From Clostridiales bacterium (lineage in GTDB: Bacteria > Bacillota > Clostridia > Oscillospirales > Acutalibacteraceae): a stretch of DNA of 64,000 nucleotides. This document shows positions 16,644-24,417 of the stretch, piece by piece; position 1 is the first letter of the stretch; each line of letters starts with the position of its first letter. The stretch spans positions 248,001 to 312,000 of the forward strand of contig DXXG01000007.1 in assembly GCA_019416455.1 (NCBI GenBank), given 5' to 3'. The notes under the pieces were generated by a model. That model saw only the letters and a list, made by a program, of their open reading frames with translations. It was not told where the DNA came from and searched no databases. Both the position numbers and the translations under genes were made by a program.

Positions 16644-18314
16644 TTACTGCTCGTCCGCCTTACGGATCTCCGCGCGCTTGATCTTGCCGCCGATGGTCTT
16701 GGGCAGCTCCTTCACATACTCGATCACCCGGGGATATTTGTAAGGGGCGGTGGCCTTTTTCACGTGATTTTGAAGTTCCTTGGTCAGCTCGGGGGTGCCC
16801 TCGTAGCCCTTGGCCAGCACGATGGTAGCCTTTACCACCTGGCCGCGGATGGGATCCGGCGCGCCGGTGATAGCGCACTCCACCACCGCGGGATGCTCCA
16901 GCAGAGCGCTCTCCACCTCGAAGGGCCCGATGCGGTAGCCGGAACACTTGATCACGTCATCGTTGCGGCCCACGAACCAATAATAGCCGTTGCTGTCACG
17001 CCAGGCCACGTCGCCGGTGTCATAGTAAGGACCGCCCAGTTTTTCCTGGGTCATCTCGTCGTTCAAGTAGTAGCCGGTAAACAGGCCCACGGGAGGATGT
17101 TCCTTCACGCCCATCACAGCGATGGTGCCTTCCTCACCGTCCTCGCACACATTGCCGTCCCCATCCACCAGCTGGATGTTATACAGGGGGGAAGGTTTGC
17201 CCGTAGAGCCGGGGATGGGCTCGAACCACTGGAAGTTTGCCAGCATCACGGAGCTCTCCGACTGGCCGAATCCCTCGTACAGCTTCAGGCCCGTCAGGTC
17301 CAGCCACTTCTTGTAGACTTCCGGGTTCAGGGGCTCGCCGGCGATGCAGCAGTGATGAATGCTGGACAAGTCGTATTTGGTCACGTCCTCCTGGAGCATG
17401 AACCGGAACATGGTAGGAGGAGCACAGAAGGTGGTCACCTTGTACTTTTCCAAATGCTCCAGCAGATGGCGGGGGTTGAACTTTGCCTCCATGTCGTAGC
17501 AGAAGATCACCGCGCCGCAGACCCACTGTCCGTAGATCTTGCCCCAGCCGAATTTGGCCCAGCCGGAGTCAGACACGCTCATGTGGAGTTTATTTTCCTC
17601 CACCTGCTGCCAGTACTTGGCAGTGACGATATGTCCCAGGGGGTAGGAGAAGTTGTGGCGCACCATCTTGGGCATACCTGTGGTGCCGGAGGTGAAGTAC
17701 ACCAGCATGGTGTCGTCCCAGCGGGTGGCTTCCTCTCCTGTGGGGCGGGGGAACTCGTCGGAGAACTTTTCCATCTCCTCGTTCAAGTCCAGCCAGCCTT
17801 CCCGACGCTCCACCACCATCACTTTGTTTTTCAGGCTGGGGATGTCTTTTTCGGCGGCCTCCACCTGAGAGATGACGAAAGGATCGTTGACGCACACCAC
17901 GGCGCACACCTTGGCTGCGTTGCCACGGTAGACGATGTCCTTCTTGGTCAGCTGGAGAGTGCCGGGGATGAGCACGGCGCCGATCTTGTGGAGAGCGGTA
18001 GCGCAGATCCAATACTCCCACCGGCGGCGGAGGATCAGCATCACAACGCTGCCCTTCTTCACGCCCAAGCTCTTGAAGAAGTTGGCGGCTTTATTGGACA
18101 GCCGCTTGATGTCGGTAAAGGTGAAGATCTTCTCGTCGTCCTCTTCGTCACACCAGACCAAGGCTTTCTTTTCCGGCTCGGCGTCCGCCCAAGCGTCCAC
18201 CACGTCAAAGCCGAAGTTGAAATCCTCCGGCACGTTCACTGTATAATTTTCTTTAAAATCCTCGTAGGAATCAAACTCGATCCGAGGAAGGAATTTTTTC
18301 AACAACATATCCAT
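16644..18314 (-). CDS. Acyl-CoA synthetase (AMP-forming, medium-chain type)
   Basis: A 556-residue ANL-family adenylating enzyme that activates a carboxylic acid to acyl-AMP and then acyl-CoA. The phosphate-binding loop TSGTTGMPK is at 208-216, YEGFGQSE is the adenine-site motif, YDTGDVAW and GRNDDVIKCSGYRIGPFEVE form the hinge, and Lys544 (TIGGKIKR) is the catalytic lysine. The closest type is acetyl-CoA synthetase-like/ACSM; the acid used is unknown. It lies 48 bp after an XRE-cupin regulator gene, a recurring pairing in Clostridia. The ATG at 18314 follows AAAGGAAG. Confidence 0.93.
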   Translation of the reverse strand: MDMLLKKFLPRIEFDSYEDFKENYTVNVPEDFNFGFDVVDAWADAEPEKKALVWCDEEDDEKIFTFTDIKRLSNKAANFFKSLGVKKGSVVMLILRRRWEYWICATALHKIGAVLIPGTLQLTKKDIVYRGNAAKVCAVVCVNDPFVISQVEAAEKDIPSLKNKVMVVERREGWLDLNEEMEKFSDEFPRPTGEEATRWDDTMLVYFTSGTTGMPKMVRHNFSYPLGHIVTAKYWQQVEENKLHMSVSDSGWAKFGWGKIYGQWVCGAVIFCYDMEAKFNPRHLLEHLEKYKVTTFCAPPTMFRFMLQEDVTKYDLSSIHHCCIAGEPLNPEVYKKWLDLTGLKLYEGFGQSESSVMLANFQWFEPIPGSTGKPSPLYNIQLVDGDGNVCEDGEEGTIAVMGVKEHPPVGLFTGYYLNDEMTQEKLGGPYYDTGDVAWRDSNGYYWFVGRNDDVIKCSGYRIGPFEVESALLEHPAVVECAITGAPDPIRGQVVKATIVLAKGYEGTPELTKELQNHVKKATAPYKYPRVIEYVKELPKTIGGKIKRAEIRKADEQ

Positions 18315-18362
18315 TGGCTTGGTACTTCCTTTCTATTTCGCAAACGACCCGCCTGCGTTCCC

Positions 18363-18911
18363 TTATTCCGCGATCACCGTGATGAATCTTGCCTTCTCAG
18401 GCCCGCCGCAGCGCTGGCCGTGAGGAATGGTGGGGTTGAAGTAGATGGAATCCCCCGGGGTGAGGGCGAATTCCTTATCCCCAATGACCACCACTACCGT
18501 GCCTTCCAGCACCATGTTGAACTCCTGCCCGGAATGGGTGATGAGTTTCGCCGGGGCATCGGTGGGCTCCAGGGTGACCAGCAGGGGCTGCATCACTTTG
18601 TCGGCGTAGCGGTAGGCCAAGTCCTCAAAATGGTATTCCGGATTCCGGTTCACCACGCGGCCCTGGCCCCGTTTTACGATATGATAGGTGTCCAGCCGAG
18701 CCGGGGCTCCGGTGACGATCTCGGCGAAATCCACTCCAAATTTATTGGCAATCTCATAGATCAGGCTGATGGGAATATCTTTGCCGTCCTGCTCGTAACC
18801 ACGGTATACTTCCGGATCTACCCGCAATTCCGCTGCCAAGCGCTCTACGGTGTAGTCGCTGGCCTCTCGCAGTTCCCGCAAGCGGGGTCCAATCTCGTTG
18901 ATCTCACACAT
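18363..18911 (-). CDS. XRE-family regulator with C-terminal cupin domain
   Basis: A 182-residue transcriptional regulator. Residues about 7-65 form an XRE helix-turn-helix (IGPRLRELREASDYTVERLA start) and residues about 105-180 a cupin barrel (HSGQEFNMVLEGTVVVVIGD, then PGDSIYFNPTIPHG) with a possible metal or ligand site. It probably senses a small molecule and controls itself and the acyl-CoA synthetase gene that follows it. A clear promoter lies upstream. The start ATG at 18911 follows AAAGGAG. Confidence 0.93.
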   Translation of the reverse strand: MCEINEIGPRLRELREASDYTVERLAAELRVDPEVYRGYEQDGKDIPISLIYEIANKFGVDFAEIVTGAPARLDTYHIVKRGQGRVVNRNPEYHFEDLAYRYADKVMQPLLVTLEPTDAPAKLITHSGQEFNMVLEGTVVVVIGDKEFALTPGDSIYFNPTIPHGQRCGGPEKARFITVIAE

Positions 18912-18964
18912 GTTTACCCGACTCCTTTTCTTTAAAATATAGTTCTGGTACTTTTAATTTCCAC

Positions 18965-18994
18965 ATTATAGCACTTTAAATCGTCAGAAGTCAA
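18965..18994 (-). promoter_or_regulatory. SigA promoter of the XRE-cupin/acyl-CoA synthetase operon
   Basis: Minus-strand TTGACT (18994-18989), 18 bp, TATAAT (18970-18965). A/T-rich half-repeats (TTAAAAGTAC, TATATTTTAA) lie just downstream and could be an autoregulatory operator, but that is speculative. Confidence 0.75.
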
Positions 18995-19003
18995 CACAAA
19001 AGC

Positions 19004-20236
19004 TCATCCTCCCAGCACAGCCATGGCTTTCTCCACCGATTTTACGGTCTGGTCCGCGTCCAGATAGTCGGAGGAATAAAGGATCACCCCTTGATAACCC
19101 GCTTCCAAGGCAGCCTCCGCCTGCAAGGCGATAATGTCGTCCCGGCCCAGCCAAGTGCCGTTGTCCGCGTCGGTACCCACTTTGTAAAGAGCTAGGCCTG
19201 CGTACAGATCCAGCCCGTCGTGACGGGGCAGGGCCGCCCACTCCTCCAGGGCTTCCGTGTACCCCAAAGCCTCGTTCTCAAAACTGAAATACAGCTGGGG
19301 CGCCAGATAGTCCACATACCCGGGCACCGCTGCCCAGGTCTTTACGTCCGCCCCCATGGCTTCGTCGTTCTGGATGTTCCCTTGGGGAGAGATACCGAAT
19401 ACCACTTCCGGCTTCACCTCTTTGATGGCACTGTACACCTGGGCCACCATGGCGTTGATATTGGCGGTGCGCCACTCCAGCAGAGAGAGAGGCTGCTCCA
19501 CCGTTTGGACGTAGGATTCATAGGCCGCACTGTCCAGGGCCCCATCCTCGCTGGGGTAAAAATAGTCGTCAAAATGAATGCCATCCACATCGTAGCCCGC
19601 AGCGATCTCCGCAGCGCCGTCCGCGATGAGGGAACGGATGTAGGGATAGGCGGGGTTTAGGTACACGCCCCCGTCGTACTCCATAAAGTACTCAGGGTAT
19701 TCCTCTCCCAGCTGCACATAGGGATTGGAATCCGCCAAGGTGCCGGGGGTGTCCTTGGTCTTGACCCGCAGGGGGTTGATCCAGGCGTGGAATTCCATCC
19801 CTAGGCTGTGGGTATAGTCGATCATGAACTGGAAAGCGTCAAAGCCCGGGTCCTGGCCCTGGGTGCCGGTGAGGATATGGGACCAGGGGAAATATTGGGA
19901 CTGGTATAGAGAATCGGAAAAGGGCCGCACATGGACGAACATGGCGTTGACTCCCTTTTCCTTGGCGGTGTCGGCGATCTCCTTATAATTGGCCTCGAAG
20001 GCTTCCTGTGTTCCCTCCGATGTAGCCAGGGAGAAATAGGGCACCCACACTCCTATTAAGGTCTCCTCCTCTTGGTCGCCCTCTGTCACAGCGGTAGGGC
20101 TGACCTGCGGAGAGGAAGAGCCTGTATTCTCCTCCTTACCTCCTTCCCCGCCCAGGAACCACACGCCCGCCACAGCGGCAAACAAAGCCAGCCACAGCAC
20201 CAGGTAACAGTATTTTCGCAGATGGAATTTTCTCAT
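19004..20236 (-). CDS. Glycosyl hydrolase-like GHL10 (DUF187) membrane-anchored protein
   Basis: A 410-residue cell-surface protein. A membrane anchor (about residues 12-30, YLVLWLALFAAVAGVWFL) is followed by a low-complexity linker and a TIM-barrel GHL10 domain starting GVWVPYFSLATSEGTQ. Conserved parts include VHVRPFSDSLY, FHAWINPLR and DVDGIHFDDYFYP, whose acidic residues form the presumed active site. Family members are thought to act on polysaccharides or cell wall glycans, but few have known substrates. The ATG at 20236 follows AAAGGAAGG. Divergent from the HAD gene. Confidence 0.9.
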   Translation of the reverse strand: MRKFHLRKYCYLVLWLALFAAVAGVWFLGGEGGKEENTGSSSPQVSPTAVTEGDQEEETLIGVWVPYFSLATSEGTQEAFEANYKEIADTAKEKGVNAMFVHVRPFSDSLYQSQYFPWSHILTGTQGQDPGFDAFQFMIDYTHSLGMEFHAWINPLRVKTKDTPGTLADSNPYVQLGEEYPEYFMEYDGGVYLNPAYPYIRSLIADGAAEIAAGYDVDGIHFDDYFYPSEDGALDSAAYESYVQTVEQPLSLLEWRTANINAMVAQVYSAIKEVKPEVVFGISPQGNIQNDEAMGADVKTWAAVPGYVDYLAPQLYFSFENEALGYTEALEEWAALPRHDGLDLYAGLALYKVGTDADNGTWLGRDDIIALQAEAALEAGYQGVILYSSDYLDADQTVKSVEKAMAVLGG

Positions 20237-20266
20237 ACGGCCTTCCTTTCCAGCGCCGCTGTTTTC

Positions 20267-20295
20267 TTGACAGCGGCAGCCCTTTGGGGTATCAT
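20267..20295 (+). promoter_or_regulatory. SigA promoter of the YjjG-type gene
   Basis: TTGACA (20267-20272), 17 bp, TATCAT (20290-20295), about 70 nt before the TTG start of the HAD gene. The -35 element sits in a CCGCTG/CAGCGG inverted repeat. Confidence 0.65.
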
Positions 20296-20366
20296 CCTTA
20301 CTAGTTGGATCTCTTATTTCTATGCGGGCCCCCAAGGGCCTATGTTTCCGAAAGGAGCGCTCCCCT

Positions 20367-21062
20367 TTGAAAAACTACCGCTTTCTCCTGTTCGATGCTG
20401 ACGGCACCCTGCTGGATTTTGACCAAGACATGGACAAGGCGTTCCGGGTGACCTATGAGACATGTTTTGGCGACCAGCGCCCCTTTTCTCAGGAGCTCCT
20501 GGACTGCTACGAAAAATGGAACACCCTGTGGTGGGCCAAACTGGAACGGGGAGAATGCACCAAGCCCCAGCTGGTGGTGGCCAGGTTTCGGGACTTTATG
20601 GAAGAGACCGGACTCTCTGGAAACCCGGAGAAAGTGAATCAGGAGTATTTCCGCAATCTGGGCCAGGGCGGTGCGGTATATCCCGGAGCCTTGGAATTAG
20701 TGCGAGATCTGTCTCAGCGGTATGTGCTGTACATCGTCACCAACGGCAACGCCGCCACCCAAAAGACCCGGCTGGAGCATTCCGGGCTGCTGGACTACGT
20801 GAAGGCGTACTTTGTTTCCGAGGATGCGGGAGCCGCTAAACCGGACATCCGATATTTTCAGTATGTGTTTTCCCGCATTCCCGGTTTTGAGCGTGATCAG
20901 GCGCTTCTTTTGGGGGATTCCCTCACTTCGGACATGCTGGGGGCTCAAAACGCCGGGCTGGATTCCCTGTGGTACTGTCCTGGTGGAGGGGAAGTTCCAG
21001 AAGGGCTTTCCGTGACCTACCGGGCAAAGAATTACCAGGAGATCCGGGATCTACTGCTATAA
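20367..21062 (+). CDS. HAD hydrolase, YjjG-type pyrimidine nucleotidase
   Basis: A 231-residue HAD-superfamily phosphatase. Motif I is FDADGTLLDFD (the YjjG signature is DADGTLxDF), motif II is YIVTNGN and motif IV is LLGDSLTSDMLGAQNAG. YjjG-type enzymes dephosphorylate pyrimidine and other non-canonical nucleoside monophosphates. The start is a TTG at 20367 with AAAGGAG 9 nt upstream; the longer in-frame ATG has no ribosome site. A single-gene unit with its own promoter and terminator. Confidence 0.92.
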   Translation: MKNYRFLLFDADGTLLDFDQDMDKAFRVTYETCFGDQRPFSQELLDCYEKWNTLWWAKLERGECTKPQLVVARFRDFMEETGLSGNPEKVNQEYFRNLGQGGAVYPGALELVRDLSQRYVLYIVTNGNAATQKTRLEHSGLLDYVKAYFVSEDAGAAKPDIRYFQYVFSRIPGFERDQALLLGDSLTSDMLGAQNAGLDSLWYCPGGGEVPEGLSVTYRAKNYQEIRDLLL

Positions 21063-21071
21063 AATAGGATG

Positions 21072-21104
21072 GGACTGCCGCAGGCCGCGGCGGTCCTTTT
21101 TCTT
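21072..21104 (+). terminator. Terminator after the YjjG-type gene
   Basis: GGACTGCCGC (21072-21081) pairs with GCGGCGGTCC (21087-21096), followed by TTTTTCTTT. It lies just after the stop codon. Confidence 0.88.
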
Positions 21105-21243
21105 TCCCGCGTTTTTCAAAACCGTAAGTTTTGCACAGGTCTTTTGTAAGGCGGATGTCGGAAACCTGTAAGAAATGGGACCTATACTTTTTCCAGAAAC
21201 TGAAAGAGAGATGTTTCACAACTGTGAAAAAGGAGAGATCACC

Positions 21244-22026
21244 ATGGCGCTTTTGAATGTGAACAATTTGCAGAAGGTGTACACTACCCGGCTGGGAGGA
21301 GCCAAAGTCCAGGCCCTCTCAGGGGTAAACTTTGCCGTGGAGCAGGGAGAATTCGTTGCCATTATGGGCGAATCCGGCTCCGGCAAGACCACCCTTTTAA
21401 ACATACTGGCGGGTCTGGATAAACCCACCGGCGGCGAGGTGTTTTTGAATTCCCGGAATATTGTCACCCTGAACGAGAAGGAGATCTCCGCGTTCCGCCG
21501 TGACAATCTGGGGTTCGTATTCCAGGACTTCAACTTGCTGGACACCTTCTCTATCCAAGATAACATCTTCCTGCCCATGGTGTTGGCAGGGAAAAAGTAC
21601 CCGGAAATGAAGCAGCGCATCGATCCCATCGCCCACAAGCTGGGGATCTGGGAACTGCTGCAAAAATTCCCCTTTGAGGTCTCCGGCGGCCAGAAGCAGC
21701 GGGCGGCCATCGCCCGGGCCATCATCACCCAGCCCCAGCTCATCCTGGCCGACGAGCCCACCGGCGCTCTGGATTCCCGCTCCGCCGGACAGATCATGGA
21801 CATTTTCGCTGACATTAACCAGGAAGGTCAGACCATCCTAATGGTGACCCACTCCCTCCAGGCGGCCTGCCGGGCGGGACGGGTGCTGTTCATCAAGGAT
21901 GGGCAGGTGTTCCATCAGATCTACCGTGGGACCATGTCCGACGATGACCTGTATCAGGCAGTCTCCCAAACGCTGGCCCAGCTTTCCGCCGGCAGCCGTG
22001 GAAGGAGCGTGGCCGTCCATGGGTAA
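21244..22026 (+). CDS. ABC transporter ATP-binding protein, BceA-like
   Basis: A 260-residue ATPase of the MacB/BceA type. Walker A is GESGSGKT (about 43-50), the signature is VSGGQKQR, Walker B is LILADEPTGALD, and the H-loop is MVTHS. The Q-loop reads VFQDFNLLDTFS, as in bacitracin-type exporters. The ATG at 21244 follows AAAGGAG. It overlaps by 8 nt with its permease gene. These pairs confer resistance to antimicrobial peptides or lantibiotics, usually with a BceRS two-component system, which is not in the window. Confidence 0.93.
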   Translation: MALLNVNNLQKVYTTRLGGAKVQALSGVNFAVEQGEFVAIMGESGSGKTTLLNILAGLDKPTGGEVFLNSRNIVTLNEKEISAFRRDNLGFVFQDFNLLDTFSIQDNIFLPMVLAGKKYPEMKQRIDPIAHKLGIWELLQKFPFEVSGGQKQRAAIARAIITQPQLILADEPTGALDSRSAGQIMDIFADINQEGQTILMVTHSLQAACRAGRVLFIKDGQVFHQIYRGTMSDDDLYQAVSQTLAQLSAGSRGRSVAVHG

Positions 22027-24013
22027 TCGGGGAATGGGCTTCTACTGGAAGCTGGCTTCAACCAATTTAAAAAACAACCGCCGGGTCTATCTGCCCTATC
22101 TGCTCTCCTCGGCGGGGATCATCCTCATGTTTTACACCATCTGCGCCCTGGTCAGCGGCATCGACGAAGAAGCCATGTACGGAGGTACTTCCGTGACTTC
22201 TATGCTGAGCCTGGGTCAGTTCGTCATCGGGCTGTTCGCGGTACTGTTTCTGTTCTACACCAACAGCTTCATCATCAAACGCCGAAAAAAAGAACTAGGC
22301 CTTTACAACATCTTGGGCATGGAAAAACGCCACATTGCCAACCTGCTGTTCCGAGAAACACTGATCACCTCCTGTGTGTCCCTGATTTTCGGCATGGGGC
22401 TTGGCATCCTGTTCTCCAGGGCCATGTTCTGGGCTTTGGGTCTGGTACTGGGGACGGCTGTGCCCATCGCTTTTCTGATCCCCTGGTCCGCAGTCACCGC
22501 CACTCTGATCCTGTTTGGGATCATTTTCCTGCTGACCCTATGCTACAATCTGCTGCAAGTGAAGCTCTCCAAACCCATCGAGCTGCTCCACGGCGGCGAG
22601 CAGGGTGAACGGGAGCCCAAAGCTCACTGGATCTTGGCGATTCTTGGCGCCCTGCTTTTGGGAGCGGGTTATTACATGGCCGTAACCATCCAGGATCCCC
22701 TGCAAGCCATGCTGTTCTTCTTCGTGGCGGTGATTCTGGTGATCCTGGGTACCTACCTGCTGTTTATCACCGGCATCACGGCCCTGCTGAAGCTCTTGAA
22801 AAAGAACAAGAACTTCTACTACAAGACCAACCATTTCACTGCCATTTCCGGTATGCTGTTCCGGATGAAACAGAACGCGGCGGGGCTCGCTTCCATTTGT
22901 GTGCTGTTCACAGCACTGCTGGTGACGGTCTCCACCACCTTTTCCCTGTACACCTCCATGGAGGAACTGATGCGCACCCGGTATCCCCGGAACATTTTAG
23001 TTACCGCCCGGGGAGCCAACGAGGACGCCAAGGACATGATCCGCACCGCCGTAGCGGAAGAAACCGACGCCCTCGGGCTCACCATCGAGAACGTCATTGA
23101 TCGGGAAGGCTGGAACATCACTTTGGCCCGCAACGGCAACGCTTTCTTCTCCAACGGCCAGGTCTATTCCAACACCTACGCGGTGATGGAAATATTCACC
23201 CAAGAGGAATTTGAGCGCTTCTCCGGTGAGAGCGTAGAACTCCAGGACGATCAGGCGGTCCTGTTCGATCCCAGAGGTACCTTCCCCAAAGAGGACACCC
23301 TGTCCATCGACGGCGTGGAATTCACCATTGTTTCGTCTGACTACCAATTCTCTGACGGATCCACCATGGCTCAGGTCTACGAGGAATATTACCTGATCGT
23401 GAAGGACATCCCCGCCATGGAGCGCATTTTGGCTCCCAGCGGCAGCTACACCATCCCCAACTATTCCTACGATTTCGACGTGGCCGGAGGAAATCCGGAG
23501 GACATCACGGCCTTGGCGGAAGCGTTGGGAAACCGAGATCTCTCCGGCGAAGGGGTGTCCTACGACTCCCTGTGGATGGAGGACTCCGCCACTTCCCGTC
23601 AGGAATTCATGAGCATGTACGGCGGCCTGTTCTTCCTGGGCATGTTCCTGGGACTGCTGTTCCTGCTGGGTACGGCGCTGATTATCTACTACAAGCAGGT
23701 AAGCGAGGGTTATGACGATGCCCGCCGGTTCTCCATCATGCAGAAGGTGGGCATGAGCCACCGGGAAGTGAAGCGAAGCATTCACAGCCAGATCCTGCTG
23801 GTGTTCTTCCTGCCTCTGCTCACCGCTGTCATCCACCTGTGTTTCGCCTTCCCCATGCTCCAAAAGATCCTGCTGATCATGGGACTGGCAGACGTTTCCA
23901 TTATTTTCTTCTCCACTTTGGGCTGCGTAGCGGTGTTCGCCCTGGCTTACCTGGTGATCTACGCCATCACCGCCCGGACCTATTACAACATCGTGGAAAC
24001 TACCGCCGACTGA
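22019..24013 (+). CDS. ABC transporter permease, BceB/FtsX-like
   Basis: A 664-residue membrane protein with the BceB layout: one N-terminal helix, three helices with a KRRKKELGLYNILGMEKRH FtsX motif between them, further helices, a large extracellular domain (about 345-550, containing SDGSTMAQVYEEYY) and three C-terminal helices. A second FtsX repeat (RFSIMQKVGMSHREVKRSI) lies in the C-terminal part. The large outer loop in BceB proteins binds the peptide-lipid complex. The ATG at 22019 has GGAAGGAG 11 nt upstream; a second ATG at 22034 is possible. Forms an operon with the ATPase. Confidence 0.92.
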   Translation: MGNRGMGFYWKLASTNLKNNRRVYLPYLLSSAGIILMFYTICALVSGIDEEAMYGGTSVTSMLSLGQFVIGLFAVLFLFYTNSFIIKRRKKELGLYNILGMEKRHIANLLFRETLITSCVSLIFGMGLGILFSRAMFWALGLVLGTAVPIAFLIPWSAVTATLILFGIIFLLTLCYNLLQVKLSKPIELLHGGEQGEREPKAHWILAILGALLLGAGYYMAVTIQDPLQAMLFFFVAVILVILGTYLLFITGITALLKLLKKNKNFYYKTNHFTAISGMLFRMKQNAAGLASICVLFTALLVTVSTTFSLYTSMEELMRTRYPRNILVTARGANEDAKDMIRTAVAEETDALGLTIENVIDREGWNITLARNGNAFFSNGQVYSNTYAVMEIFTQEEFERFSGESVELQDDQAVLFDPRGTFPKEDTLSIDGVEFTIVSSDYQFSDGSTMAQVYEEYYLIVKDIPAMERILAPSGSYTIPNYSYDFDVAGGNPEDITALAEALGNRDLSGEGVSYDSLWMEDSATSRQEFMSMYGGLFFLGMFLGLLFLLGTALIIYYKQVSEGYDDARRFSIMQKVGMSHREVKRSIHSQILLVFFLPLLTAVIHLCFAFPMLQKILLIMGLADVSIIFFSTLGCVAVFALAYLVIYAITARTYYNIVETTAD

Positions 24014-24039
24014 CATTCTGCTGAAAGGGGTATTGCCTT

Positions 24040-24312
24040 ATGTTTACCGCTGTCTTTGAGTTTTTCGCCGCTCTGGTCCGCGCGTCCCTGCAAGTGTTTG
24101 CCGCCCTGGGACGTGCCATGTGGGATGTCCTTTCCGCTTTGGCAACAGCGGTCCTTTGGCCCTTCCGGGCGGTGGGAGGAGTCCTCTTTGGGAACTGGGA
24201 TCTGACCGGTCCTTGGACCTCCCTGTACTTTGTGACTTGCGGTATTATCATGCTGGTTCTGGCAGGATTGATCGTCTGGGGCTGGCACCTAAACCGCCGG
24301 AAAAACCACTGA
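24040..24312 (+). CDS. Small membrane protein, unknown
   Basis: A 90-residue protein with a hydrophobic, alanine-rich N-terminal half (residues about 4-52) and a clear C-terminal membrane helix (SLYFVTCGIIMLVLAGLIVW) followed by a basic tail RRKNH. It begins 26 bp after the permease stop with AAAGGGG upstream, and a strong terminator follows, so it belongs to the transporter operon. I do not recognise a family. It could be an accessory subunit of the BceAB-like transporter. Confidence 0.65.
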   Translation: MFTAVFEFFAALVRASLQVFAALGRAMWDVLSALATAVLWPFRAVGGVLFGNWDLTGPWTSLYFVTCGIIMLVLAGLIVWGWHLNRRKNH

Positions 24313-24320
24313 CACAGCAA

Positions 24321-24358
24321 AGACCCGCCTTGGGAAATTCCAGGGCGGGTCTTTTTCT
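24321..24358 (+). terminator. Terminator after the transporter operon
   Basis: AGACCCGCCTTGG pairs with CCAGGGCGGGTCT (24321-24352), followed by TTTTTCTGT. Confidence 0.9.
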
Positions 24359-24377
24359 GTGTAAAAACAAGAAAATG

Positions 24378-24406
24378 AAAAGGGACTGCCTAGGCAGTCC
24401 CTTTTT
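24378..24406 (-). terminator. Terminator after leuS
   Basis: A perfect inverted repeat AAAAGGGACTGCC/GGCAGTCCCTTTT with T/A runs on both sides, 12 bp after the leuS stop. It can stop either strand. Confidence 0.9.
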
Positions 24407-24417
24407 AAGGTTTATAT

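Noticed and set aside
16638..18935. A 765-codon open frame on the plus strand antisense to the acyl-CoA synthetase and regulator
   Set aside because: It crosses two real minus-strand genes and a promoter, and contains no recognisable domain.
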